Source of the DNA: Lepidostoma basale | Taxonomy: Eukaryota > Arthropoda > Insecta > Trichoptera > Lepidostomatidae | Direction of reading: 5' to 3' | Assembly (NCBI GenBank): GCA_022606425.2 | Contig: JAHDVF020000903.1 | Location: 620,001 to 684,000 of the forward strand | DNA length: 64,000 nucleotides | In this document: in pieces, positions 42,436 through 51,469 of the stretch | How positions within the stretch are numbered: the first letter of the stretch is position 1 | How the letters are laid out: each line of letters opens with the position of its first letter | Notes under the pieces: generated by a model | Databases searched by the model: none | Told to the model about the DNA's origin: nothing | What the model saw: the letters and a program-made list of their open reading frames with translations, nothing else | Position numbers and translations under genes: made by a program

Positions 42436-42771
42436 TTACATTTTTTTAAAGTAAATAATATTACATCACGTCAGATAATTTGCTAAGATATTCAATGATA
42501 GAATGTATTCCAAAATTAATATTATACTCAAGCACTCTTTAGTTATCTTAGTCTTAAATATTTAATATAATAGTGAAGTGTAAAGCTTGTAAAAGAAAAT
42601 GAAAAATCTTTTATTGTTGGATTTTTATAACAAATTTTCTGTGAAAATAATACGAATTTTTATGAATTAATATTACTGTTTTTTTTAGAAGCCAAAAGCA
42701 CAGTGATTTTGGTTACTTTTAAAATAGCACAATTAAAACGTTAGTTAATTTATTTATATAAAACATAATAC

Positions 42772-43125
42772 TAACTAACTAAATATCCATCACACCGTTT
42801 AATTTGGGGTGTATGCAAAGAGGATGGACCGCCACGCTGTTTTTTTCTTGTATACAACATGTTGTTTGAACCCAATTACTGTGTATAATTTATTTTAACT
42901 ATTATATTGATTATTATGACATGTGATAGGTAGCCAATCTATCGTCATTTTATTGTCACGAGAATTCTACACCAGATCAAAGACAGTGTGACAATCACAC
43001 TGTAATCGCCGGGAATCGAACCCGGGACCTTCGGTTTGGAAGTTAGAGTTTTACCACTCTGCCACGAAGGTCGACAATATCCTTACATAACTCTCGCAAC
43101 TTTTGAACATTCATATAACATGATG
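42772..43125 (-). mobile_element. RTE-type LINE 3' end split by a SINE
   Basis: Positions 42772-42840 carry the CTAA tail and CATCACACCGTTTAATTTGG, ending GGACCGCCACGC. After the SINE, 43075-43125 continues with ACAATATCCTTACATAACTC and AACATTCATATAACATGATG. The two parts join in RTE order, so the SINE entered the RTE copy. Confidence 0.7.
42847..43073 (-). mobile_element. SINE family S, copy 6, most complete
   Basis: The A box (TGGCAGAGTGG, minus, 43054-43064) and B box (GGTTCGATTCC, 43012-43022) are both perfect. The head begins GACCTTCGTGGCAGAG. The body has CAGTGTGATTGTCACACTG, itself a hairpin, and ends in TTGGGTTCAAACAAC. About 225 bp. Confidence 0.85.
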
Positions 43126-43129
43126 TGAT

Positions 43130-43620
43130 TGTTTATTGAAATTTCTGGTAGAATTTGAATAGATTTGCACTTTGTATTTGACAATACTATATTTGAATTC
43201 TGATTTTATTTTATTATACTGCTAATATTTGAGCATCAAAAAATATTATGTAATAACGGAAACATGTCTGCAAAACGAAAAATAAATTTTAGTGAAAATA
43301 CAAAGTGCAATTCTATTTAATTAAATGTGAATCCATAACGCAAAGGAAAAACGAATACAGAAGAAATTCTTGATATAAGCTCATTGTAACCATTAAAAAA
43401 CAATAACTATTTTATAATGTGTATTAAGTTTTATATAACATGTCTCAACTAAAATCAGGGTTATAACTGACATAAGTACCAATGTACTTATGTAAGATAT
43501 CACATACGGTATATGTGTGAAGTGTAAAACTAGTTCCTGAATAATGTACTCACATTCTTCGAGTGAAACATTTCCAATATAATACACACACATAGCGAAC
43601 AACTCTTTCAAATGTTAGCG
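43130..43620. other. AT-rich DNA, no gene seen
   Basis: A 72-codon minus ORF (43393-43611) has no signature. A short inverted segment flanks GTACCAATGTACTTATGTA. Nothing else is recognised. Confidence 0.3.
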
Positions 43621-43800
43621 AGCAATATAACGGTTCCCGAAAACTCGTGTAAATATTCTATGAATTTCTAGAACAAGTGGCCACTGGGCGGCGCAGGTGT
43701 GTGTTCACACACACCCCGCCACTCGCCGCCCGCGTCCACCCGCCCTCCGCTGGCGCTGCTCGCACCCCAGCCCCCAGCGAGCGGACAAGAACATAAAACA
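43620..43800. other. GC-rich unique island
   Basis: It includes GTGTGTTCACACACACCCCG, CGCCACTCGCCGCCCGCGTC and CTGGCGCTGCTCGCACCCC. Small and dense. Candidate conserved non-coding DNA. Confidence 0.35.
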
Positions 43801-43959
43801 AAACACAGTTACATCGGTAATATCATCGTATTACATGATAAATATTTTAGTTAGCCAACAGACATTTTGTTTTCTACATAAACAAATTTATGTTTGTTTA
43901 AATCTGATATATGTTTAGTATACGAGTATATTGATAAATACAAAATGAACTATTTTTAA

Positions 43960-44242
43960 GGATTAATTGTATCTCAATTGAGACGAAGATGTTAATTGTT
44001 TTTTGGAAACAGAATATGGTAGTCGAGGCGTTTACAGGACTTATGACCTGTCATTGATTGGGTTAAGCAATCGCTTTATGTTAACAACATTCCCCATTCC
44101 GCCCTTCTTACGACTACCACGTCTGACAAATTTTTGAAAGATGTATATATGCTACTATGTTAAGAAACACTTCACATTTTTAGGTCAATCTACACTAGCG
44201 CCATCTATTAAGATTATATGTAAGGTTATATATAATTAATCC
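43960..44242 (+). mobile_element. TTAA MITE, 283 bp
   Basis: Terminal inverted repeat GGATTAATT with TTAA on both sides (43956-43959, 44243-44246). It contains ATCTCAATTGAGACGAAGAT and TTACAGGACTTATGACCTGT, the latter a small hairpin. TTAA target sites are typical of piggyBac-type transposition, but the end bases are not classical piggyBac. Confidence 0.8.
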
Positions 44243-44504
44243 TTAAAAATGATTAACCCGCAATGGGTAAATTCCAGTATTTGTCTACAAGTATTTGTAT
44301 ACATTCAAAAAACAAAATGAACAATATATTATATCAAATATATAATTATATCAAATAAGCATATGTTATTTTATTACTACATACATAAATTAAAAAATAC
44401 TTTGTATATTAATCACGGAATTGTTGAATACAATGGCATAATAGTAAACATCTTAATATCTTAGTAAATATAGAAATTAAACACTGTACTTAAAACTGAA
44501 TAAA

Positions 44505-45240
44505 ATAATTAATATATACTTGTTGTTTCTTGAACAGTCAGGTAAAACTTGGACAAAGCTGGGCAGCTTTCGGAAACATGAGTTACATCCTTAAAAACTG
44601 GAAAATACCGATCAACCTTAAACGAAAGGTCTATGAAGCCTGCGTTCTGCCAGTTGGTACTCATGATCTTGAAACTGTTACATTGTCCAAACAAAGTGCC
44701 GAGAGACTGCGAGTGGGCCCAAAGAGCCATGGAAAGAGCCATGTTAGGAATAAGCCTAAGAGACAGAGTCAGAAACGATACGGTGAGAGAAAAAACATAG
44801 GTCACTGGCGTCATCCACAGGGAGGCGACTCTAAAATGACAATGGGCAGGTCACGTAGCCAGAAGCACAGATAAAAAGTGAACAAAAAGACTGCTGACTT
44901 GGAGACCATGGAGGGCGAAAAGAAGTGCAAGAAGTGCAACCGCAACTACGGTGGAAGGATGATCTGAACAGACACGTCGGAATAACCTGGATGCAGTCTG
45001 CACAGAACAGAATGACATGGAAGCAAATGGAGGAGGCCTTTGTCCATGAGTGGACGGGAATAGGCTGAGGAAGAAGAAGAAGATGTATAACTATATATTA
45101 TTTAGATAATACGAATAAAAACGTCAACATTTGAGAGTGCCTTAGAAAGGCGAAACATAATTTCCATAAACTATAACAAAACTCCTAGAAAACACGTTTT
45201 CATTCGTATTAATGTTGTAAAATGAAATTTCTTGTTTGAA
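44505..45240. repeat. F1-family copy interrupted by a LINE
   Basis: The left part TTGTTTCTTGAACAGTCAGG lies at 44523-44543. The right part, CAACATTTGAGAGTGCCTTA, AAAGGCGAAACATAATTTCC and ACACGTTTTCATTCGTATTA, is at 45122-45212. The LINE at 44538-45085 separates them. Confidence 0.6.
44538..45085 (+). pseudogene. LINE family 3 reverse transcriptase C-terminal fragment
   Basis: The plus strand reads LGQSWAAFGNMSYILKNWKI, PINLKRKVYEACVLPVGTHD and LETVTLSKQSAERLRV, then frameshifts, and ends LSMSGRE before an AAGAAGAAGA tail. The WAAF...KVYEACVLPV...LETLTL pattern is the post-palm region of a different insect LINE from families 1 and 2. Several frameshifts and stops are present. Confidence 0.8.
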
Positions 45241-45854
45241 GTTCATCTATATATATAAAACAAAGTCAAAAATCGTGTTAGTTACACCATTTATAACTCG
45301 AGAACGGCTGGACCAATTTTGAAGATCTTATATTTGCTGGATTTGTCTCCGTTCCGGATAACAGAATAATTATTAAAACATTTGAAAAAATCACTTAAAT
45401 GATTTAAAATTAATTATATTTGTCGTACGTTTGACTAAATTTGACTTAATAAACGACGTATAAAATCAAAATGGCGTGTATTTTAGTTTCGGTATCGCCC
45501 GTAGGTGGTGTATTGTTGATGCCAGATGTCAATACACAATGTGAAAGATTTGAGTTGAGGTTATTTTTTAATCGTCGCCGGGATTTTTGGTTTTCTTTAT
45601 TAATTTTAGATTAACAATGCCCAAAGTTATAAAAATCAGTATAAGAGAGACTATTCTAAAAGTTAAACCCCTTTTGTGAAGGAGAGCAGAGAATATTTGC
45701 GCCATTAATACCATTCGAAAAAGATGACAGATGAGTGTTCCGTGGAGATTAAATAACCGATTTATGATTAGTGAATAATAATAAAAATACGTATTGTATA
45801 TTTTGTATTGATTTTATAGGTGTATCTGTGTACATTCGGTCCAGAGAATTGTTA

Positions 45855-46010
45855 CCATAGGAAATTCAGCCGCGAGTACTTAATAAACGAAATATTTGGC
45901 TAGATGAAGACGAGGAATTTCTTTTTTCAATTGATAGGGACACTGAATCATCAAACTCTTCAGATGATGAATATGATGATGCTAATGATGAAAACGGAGT
46001 TCATTGATGG
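45855..46010 (+). pseudogene. Short acidic ORF remnant inside the Helitron
   Basis: The frame reads WLDEDEEFLFSIDRDTESSN then SSDDEYDDANDENGVH and a stop. Acidic N-terminal stretches of this type occur in several transposases, including piggyBac-like ones, but no catalytic region is present. Assignment open. Confidence 0.3.
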
Positions 46011-46060
46011 ATCACACTTATTCAAAATTATGTTGTCTGCTATTTAATTGTTTTAACGTG

Positions 46061-46822
46061 TTTTGATGAATGTCGGAAAGTCAAAGGTGTTAGTTTTTGA
46101 AAGGGAAGAGCAAATGACAGTTTGTAATATAAGTGTAAATGAAGAGAACTTGGAACAGGTGAGGGAATTTGTGTATTTAGGTAGCATGTTCACAGCGGAT
46201 GGCCGAACGGACAGTGATGTTGAAAAAAGGGTTGGTGCGGGTAACAAAGTGAATGGAGCTTTAAAAGTAGTTATTGGAAACAAGAATTTATCAATGAAAG
46301 CGAAAATGGCCGTTCACAATGGAGTTCTGGTCCCAACTCCTATGTATGGAAGCGAAGCATGGAACTGACAGAACAAAGATGAGAGCAGAATAAATGCGGT
46401 AGAGATGAGGTCCCTAAGACGTATGTGTGGTAGAACGATGTATGACAGAATCTCAAATGCTGATATTAGGAAGGAATGTAAAGCGAAAGAAGGTATTATG
46501 AACAAAATTATGAATGGTTCGTTGCGTTGGTTCGGACATATGGAGCGCATGGGTGAAGAAAGAATGGTTAAAAAAGTATACGTTAACGATGTAAATGGAG
46601 TAAGGAGTCGAGGTAGACCGAGAAAAACATGGCATGTCCAAATTAATCAAATATTAAAGGTTGGTCATGTCAGAAGCCGGAAGAATCGACGTGCGTGTAT
46701 GACTCGATGTATGAATGTGGAGGAAGCTAGAGAGGTGTGCCAGGATAGAGTAGTGTGGCGGTCCATTCTCTCTGCCTACCCCTGCGGAGAAACGGCGTGA
46801 TGGTTTGTTGTTGTTGTTGTAT
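46061..46822 (+). pseudogene. RTE-type LINE reverse transcriptase, C-terminal ~245 codons
   Basis: This is the most intact RTE copy here. One frame from 46063 to 46800 contains EFVYLGSMFTADGRTDSDVE, RINAVEMRSLRRMCG, GSLRWFGHMERMGEERMVKK, RSRGRPRKTW and RRACMTRCMNVEEAREVC, ending SAYPCGETA. The only in-frame stop is TGA at 46366-46368, where related elements have Trp. The stop codon overlaps the tail, which is GATGG plus GTT repeats. The catalytic YADD lies upstream and is absent. It was inserted in, or carried by, the Helitron. Confidence 0.88.
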
Positions 46823-46829
46823 TAAATTC

Positions 46830-47430
46830 ATTTATTTATAATAATAAAATAATAAGAATGATAATAATCATAATAATAATTCAAACAGTAATTAGAAGGA
46901 ACAATCATACATAATATAGAGTCAAAAACGATGAATCCTAATATATTAAAGACGATAAACATTATAAGGAAGCAGATTACATTAGTAAGAAAGGGACAAA
47001 AATGGAAGGTAGTATTAATATTTTTTTGGTAGATTGTATAAAGGAAAAGTTTTTAATGTACTACATATATACTAAGGGGGAATAAGCTGGAATTTGGTTA
47101 TTTATAACATTCAATTCACGTGCCTTTGCTTTAAAAATTTTTTTCTAATTTATCAATTTTTTTTTAAATTGTTTGCTATATGCAAAAAAAATGTGTTTTT
47201 GGAATTGAAATGATGGTCAAAATTCACACAATGATTCTGTTTTTGTATTAAATGTTGTGTTCATATAACCTCTTCAAAATGATCGACCCGTCTTTCCAAT
47301 ATACACGGCATCACAATCCTCACAATTAATCTGGTAGATTCCACTTTGGTTGAATATATTGTCGCGAAAAAATAAAAAACACAATTGTGATACATAAAAC
47401 AAAGTTTTTAATTAACAATTTATAATTCAT
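46830..47430 (-). pseudogene. Penelope-like element fragment with GIY-YIG endonuclease
   Basis: On the minus strand, 47245-47355 reads SGIYQINCEDCDAV, then YIGKTGRSF, a stop, RGYMNT. GIY followed by a Cys-rich loop and YIGxTGR is the signature of the C-terminal GIY-YIG endonuclease of Penelope-like elements. Downstream, KQFKK and KAKARELNVI fit the end of that domain after frame breaks. On the plus strand, from 47352, TTGTCGCGAAAAAATAAAA and ACAATTGTGATACATAAAAC match the flank that follows family G hammerheads. The reverse transcriptase is missing. Confidence 0.75.
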
Positions 47431-47689
47431 TTTAAGTATTAATGCAGGCTTCCACGTGAATTATATTCCATTGTAATTAATATTTTTAATTTTGACATTT
47501 GCACATTTCATGAACTTAATTCATTTTAAGTATTAATTGTAATTCAATAAAAAGGTGAATTAAATTTAGCTAATAAGTTAACACAACATTTATTGATTCT
47601 GAGGCGGTACGAAGTTCGTCAGGTCAGCTAGTTGTAAATAAAGAAAACAATACAAAAATATTTTATTATATATATTTAGTTTAATTTTA

Positions 47690-47765
47690 CGAGTACTTGG
47701 GTAATATCTTAAACCGGTTTCTTCAGCTCGCTTCGCTACCAAATTTCGTTATCATTGAAAATATT
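47690..47765 (-). repeat. Decayed ACCGGT-type hammerhead relic
   Basis: On the minus strand GGTAGCGAAGCGAGCTGAAG is followed by AAACCGGTTTAAGATATTAC. The stem III palindrome remains but the core is scrambled. Another such relic lies at 49690-49735 (minus), with GAAACCGGTCGGC. Confidence 0.4.
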
Positions 47766-47894
47766 TAATTATTGAATATAAAAAAATGGGTCATTAAGTA
47801 AATTTTATAATATCTTTAGAAAGCGATATATATTTCAATAATGATATTAAATATTTCAATTTATTTGTAAATATAGAAATCAACAATTTAAATA

Positions 47895-48205
47895 AATTAA
47901 TGCATACGTCTTCCTCTCCGGTCTCAATCTAAAGATTGGTCTGCAGCAAGGCGATGCATCTCCTCTTCCACTCCGCTTGGTCCTGGGCAACTCTCTTCAA
48001 CTTCGCATAGAAGGTGCAGCCCATATCTCGGCAAATCTAGTATAGGTACTCCTGGCGAGGTCGTTTTCTGACAATCGATCCCTCGACTATTCCCTCCAAT
48101 ACATCATGCAGGAAACATTCGTGTCGCAATATTCTTGACCAATCCATCTCGCGCGTCTCTCCGCTATGGTGTTCAATGTGTGCCTGTTCTCTTCAACTCA
48201 ACATG
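47895..48205 (-). pseudogene. LINE family 3-type reverse transcriptase terminal relic
   Basis: The minus strand gives HIEHHSGETREMDWSRILRH, then RPRQEYLY after a break, and FYAKLKRVAQDQAEWKRRCI with ALLQTNL. The LKRxAQDxxxWR block marks the C-terminus of a LINE reverse transcriptase. Frame breaks are present. Confidence 0.6.
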
Positions 48206-48345
48206 TTTAATTATTTAAGTAACAATTTTTTTAATAATAAATGAATTAAAATCTTAAATTAAATAACTTTGTTTTGTGTATCACAATTTGACTCTATATT
48301 ATGTGTAATTGTTCCCTCTAATTACTGTTATTATTATTATTATTT
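48205..48345 (-). repeat. Family G flank in inverse orientation
   Basis: AAATAACTTTGTTTTGTGTA and TCACAATTTG are the complement of the sequence after the family G hammerheads. They are followed by GACTCTATATTATGTGTAAT, TGTTCCCTCTAATTACTG, which matches 46.88-46.93 kb in inverse. The inverse copy lies 200 bp upstream of the 48.5-kb hammerhead. Confidence 0.65.
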
Positions 48346-48484
48346 TAATTATTATATTTTCCATATTTAATATTTTCTCCGATAAATAGTAACTAATCGT
48401 TCTTTTAATTAAAATATTTAGGTACCTAAATCAACTCCAGCAAGAACTTACGAAAAATCACGAAAATTTGACATTTGATATATC

Positions 48485-48640
48485 ATTCTCACACCTGATG
48501 ATGTCAACATAGGTTGACGAAACAGCTGTTGCGTAAAATAAAATACCATTGTGATACATAAAACAAAGTTATTTAATTTTACAGTTAAAAATGTTAAGGT
48601 ATCATAGTGTTACGGCCAAAACAATGGACTATTTAATAAT
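48485..48640 (+). repeat. Hammerhead family G element
   Basis: Collinear with 40.25-40.41 kb through CCATTGTGATACATAAAACA, AAGGTATCATAGTGTTACGG and ACAATGGACTATTTAATA. Upstream flanks of the two copies differ right before ACACCTGATGA, so the element starts at the ribozyme. Confidence 0.75.
48491..48534 (+). ncRNA. Hammerhead ribozyme motif, family G
   Basis: Stem I ACAC (48491-48494) pairs with GCGT (48531-48534) at 3 of 4 positions. The core CTGATGA is 48495-48501. Stem II GTCAAC (48503-48508) pairs perfectly with GTTGAC (48513-48518), loop ATAG. GAA is 48519-48521, the ACAGCTGT palindrome 48522-48529 and the cleavage base T48530. Against the 40.3-kb copy, stem II changes only G-U to G-C. 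Confidence 0.83.
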
Positions 48641-48839
48641 AAATGTCGATTCCTCTTTAAATCTTCTGTTACCATGGGATAGTTAAAATTTATAGGAGAC
48701 AGCAATTTTTATTCCAATTTGTTTAATTTCTACAATTTGAAAGTCATTCTAATATAAACCAGGAAGAAAATTAAGGAAATGTTAGTATAAAATAGTTAAT
48801 AAATTTCATTCAGTAGTCACATTTAACATTCACTAATAA

Positions 48840-49260
48840 TTGAGTACGGGATCGATAATTAGTTATGGTCCTGACCCCCCTTTCCATTAAGGATCTAGCG
48901 TAGGTATGTGGCGGGGAGGAGGGGCGCAGGTGGGGGAGAAGGGTAGGGGAGCTTCATTCTCACTCAGACTAATCAAATAACCCCATGTGTCCATCGGGTC
49001 CGGCGGCAAAGGGTTCCTTCCTTGTGTGTCCGCCGGCCATATAATTGATTTTGCGTATTGAAATGCGCTTATAACCGTCTCGTAGGATATGTTTCAAATT
49101 TCGAACAATTTCCATCCGCTGTACCGATCCACGGAATAAGCTCCTTTACCCCTCCGTGCATAAAGACGAATCTTGATGAAATCTGATTTTGCTTATGCTT
49201 CGTTTTGAAATGCGAACGTGTTGTTTGAAGTGTTGTTCGTGTTATGTGTGGTCAAATAGT
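48840..49260. other. GC-rich unique island
   Basis: It includes GGCGGGGAGGAGGGGCGCAG, CATCGGGTCCGGCGGCAAAG and ATTTTGCGTATTGAAATGCG. No gene or repeat is recognised. Candidate conserved non-coding DNA. Confidence 0.4.
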
Positions 49261-49750
49261 ATTCCCGGATCACTCGTATAGAGGACATTTGTTTAGTGAA
49301 TCATTAAATTAATGTAATATACTAGTACTATCCGTTCATATTCGTATATTTATAGTCTCAATATAACTGTAATACGGTAATAATCTGGCATTGAAACAAA
49401 TGCTACGAATATTAAATACTTTTATATAAATCAGTAAAAGATCTTTATCATCAAACTTTATTTATTTTTTTAATGTAGTTTATTATGTAATTTTCCTTAT
49501 TGTTTATTTTCAAATGAATGGCTCATTTTTGTATCAATTTCACTTTTAGGAGATTTTTTAATTTCGAAACGGTGATTATTGATGAAACCATGTGATAAAA
49601 ATACATCAAAGTATCAAAAAAAAATCCTGCCACCCGGAATAATTTTACTTTGACTTTTAGTTAATTTTGATCCAATTACTTATCATATTTAGTGCCGACC
49701 GGTTTCGAGATTTTCCATATTTTTGCACCTTTAATAAAAATCAACTAATA
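49260..49750. other. AT-rich DNA with a hammerhead relic
   Basis: The minus strand at 49690-49735 has AAAATCTCGAAACCGGTCGGC-like remains of an ACCGGT hammerhead; the core is lost. Otherwise low complexity. Confidence 0.35.
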
Positions 49751-49769
49751 ACTACAGAAGTCTCCCTGA

Positions 49770-50250
49770 TGGCATTCTGCATTCTAGAAGTTTTATTACA
49801 TTTGTTAAATGTTTTTTATTGCTAAAGCATTATCAAATGTTGGCATTTGATTGTTCCTTAGCAAACGGACACATCGCACGCTTAATAGTAAACTGACCGA
49901 TTATGGTTTAGGTCATAATTGAGTTAACATTAGACAAAGACTTGTGTTAACGCTATCCATCTATTTTTCACAATGTTAACGCTATCCATTTGTACGTGTT
50001 TTTCGACTGTTTTTGTTAAAACACCGACTCATGTCAGATTGAGCAAAACTTGCTATTTTCGAGTTAAGCCAGTGTACGTTTTTTTCGACTGTTTTTGTTA
50101 AAACACCGACTCATGTCAGATTGAGCAAAACTTGCTATTTTTGAGTTAAGCCAGTGTTCTATTAAGCGTGCGATATGTCATTCCTATGAAATATACTACA
50201 ACTTTCAAATTCTTATAAATTAATTATAAATAAGTGTTAGTTCATTGTTC
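49770..50250. repeat. F1-family copy split by a TIR element
   Basis: The left part TAGAAGTTTTATTACATTTG, GCTAAAGCATTATCAAATGT and TTTGATTGTTCCTTAGCAAA ends before 49874. The right part TATGTCATTCCTATGAAATA begins after 50173. Joined, they restore the F1 order. Confidence 0.7.
49874..50173. mobile_element. About 300-bp TIR element with internal tandem duplication
   Basis: Perfect 15-bp terminal repeats: TCGCACGCTTAATAG at 49874-49888 and its complement at about 50159-50173. Inside, an ~82-bp unit holding TTTTTCGACTGTTTTTGTTA and CCGACTCATGTCAGATTGAG occurs twice, at about 49992-50073 and 50074-50156, with few differences. GTTAACGCTATCC also occurs twice. No transposase. The target duplication is unclear (ACAT/ATAT). 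Confidence 0.8.
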
Positions 50251-50399
50251 AATAAGCAATAAATATGTTAGTTGTTGATATACATTTTTAAATTAAACCA
50301 CTGTTTTTATACATTTAAGTAAATTTATTAATTTTGGCATGTTTCTAATGTTGTATATCCTTAATTACCGCTCATGGAAATTGTAATTTAAAAAAATGA

Positions 50400-51010
50400 T
50401 TTATTTAATCAATCTCCAGATAGGCTAGGAAATTAATGTATGCGTCTCGCTTTCTATCGCATAAATCTTGTAAGCCAAGAATCAACCAACTCGCCAAACA
50501 AATTCCGATATCATATATTAAGGAGGACGTACCTCCATTGACGAAACGTTCAAACAACCGCATCTCCATCTTTACGAATAGCAATTACAATAGAGGTTGC
50601 TTCCCACACGATCGTTAACTGCGCCATATATCTCCCATCCACCTCCCGGCTGTGTGTCTGTGTATGACCACCGTCATAAATAAGAGAATTCTCCTAAACT
50701 CGCGCGCAGTTATACGGAGTTTAGAAATAATAACATGTCGATGCCGCTACATTAATTCGGACCTTACCTTATTTCATCCCCTGCAGGGGTGGCCAACCTT
50801 CCCCGAGGTGTGCGGGCCTTAATAGAGGCCAACAGGCCATTATCTTTAGTTTACTACCACCGCACATATAATGCGAGGGCCTCTCTATACGTTATGGCCA
50901 ATGGTGGATGCTCAGAGAAAGGTGATGCCAGGCATTTTGTAATTGACTATTTCTTCTATTTATTGAAAGTATCCCGGTATCGATCTTGTGTGTTGTCAGA
51001 AAATATAAAC
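50400..51010. other. Moderate-GC unique DNA
   Basis: It includes GCAATTACAATAGAGGTTGC, CGATCGTTAACTGCGCCATA and CCCTGCAGGGGTGGCCAACC. A 91-codon plus ORF at 50789-51064 (start ANLPRGVRALIEANRP) is not recognised and ends in AT-rich DNA. I do not call it a gene. Confidence 0.35.
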
Positions 51011-51170
51011 AAATTTTATGACATGTTTCTCATCGTTATTTGTTTTAAATTTAATTTCTTTTGATATTTGCGTAGACATGAGATTTTAGGTCATTATTTT
51101 AATTCTTCCCGACACATATCCAACAGAAAAGTTTTCAATGCAAATTATTTTTATTCGTTTTATTACTTTT

Positions 51171-51338
51171 TTTAAATCCCTTACATCATTACAGCGCGAG
51201 CCAAATCGATGTAAAGGGTATAGCTATCGCCATTTTGATGTCACGTGAATTCTACACGAGACCAAAGACAGTATGATAATCACACTTCCATTGATGGGAA
51301 TCGAACCTGGGACCTTCCGTATGGCAATTAAAGCAGAG
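51171..51338 (-). mobile_element. SINE family S, copy 7, with tail hairpin
   Basis: The B box GGTTCGATTCC (minus) is at 51297-51307. The body has TCTCGTGTAGAATTCACGTG (minus). The tail hairpin pairs CCCTTACATC (51178-51187) with GATGTAAAGGG (51208-51218), one bulge. The loop has the same orientation as the 12.1-kb copy. Confidence 0.78.
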
Positions 51339-51469
51339 CAGGCTTCACACGTGCTTTTAAGAAGACTAAATTAACGAAGGCGTATTTTTTATACCTACAT
51401 AATCAAGAACCAGGCATTTTAATTCTACATATTTAGTTGTATTAAATATATATAACGATTCCTATTAAT

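Larger units (their letters stand above)
45246..47631 (+). mobile_element. Helitron, about 2.4 kb, with both ends
   Basis: The 5' end is TCTATATATATAA, followed by GTGTTAGTTACACCATTTAT and ACTCGAGAACGGCTGGAC. The 3' end is CTAG, preceded by an ACGAA-G-TTCGT hairpin (47609-47619). It sits between A45245 and T47632, as Helitrons do. No Rep/helicase is visible, so it is non-autonomous. Inside are an RTE fragment (46.06-46.82 kb) and a Penelope fragment (46.88-47.42 kb). Confidence 0.85.

Noticed and set aside
43960..44242. Classical piggyBac element
   Set aside because: TTAA flanks fit, but the ends are GGATTAATT and no transposase is present. Kept as a TTAA MITE.
46063..46800. Host gene of ~245 codons
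   Set aside because: The protein is the C-terminus of an RTE reverse transcriptase with an internal stop, followed by the typical GTT tail.
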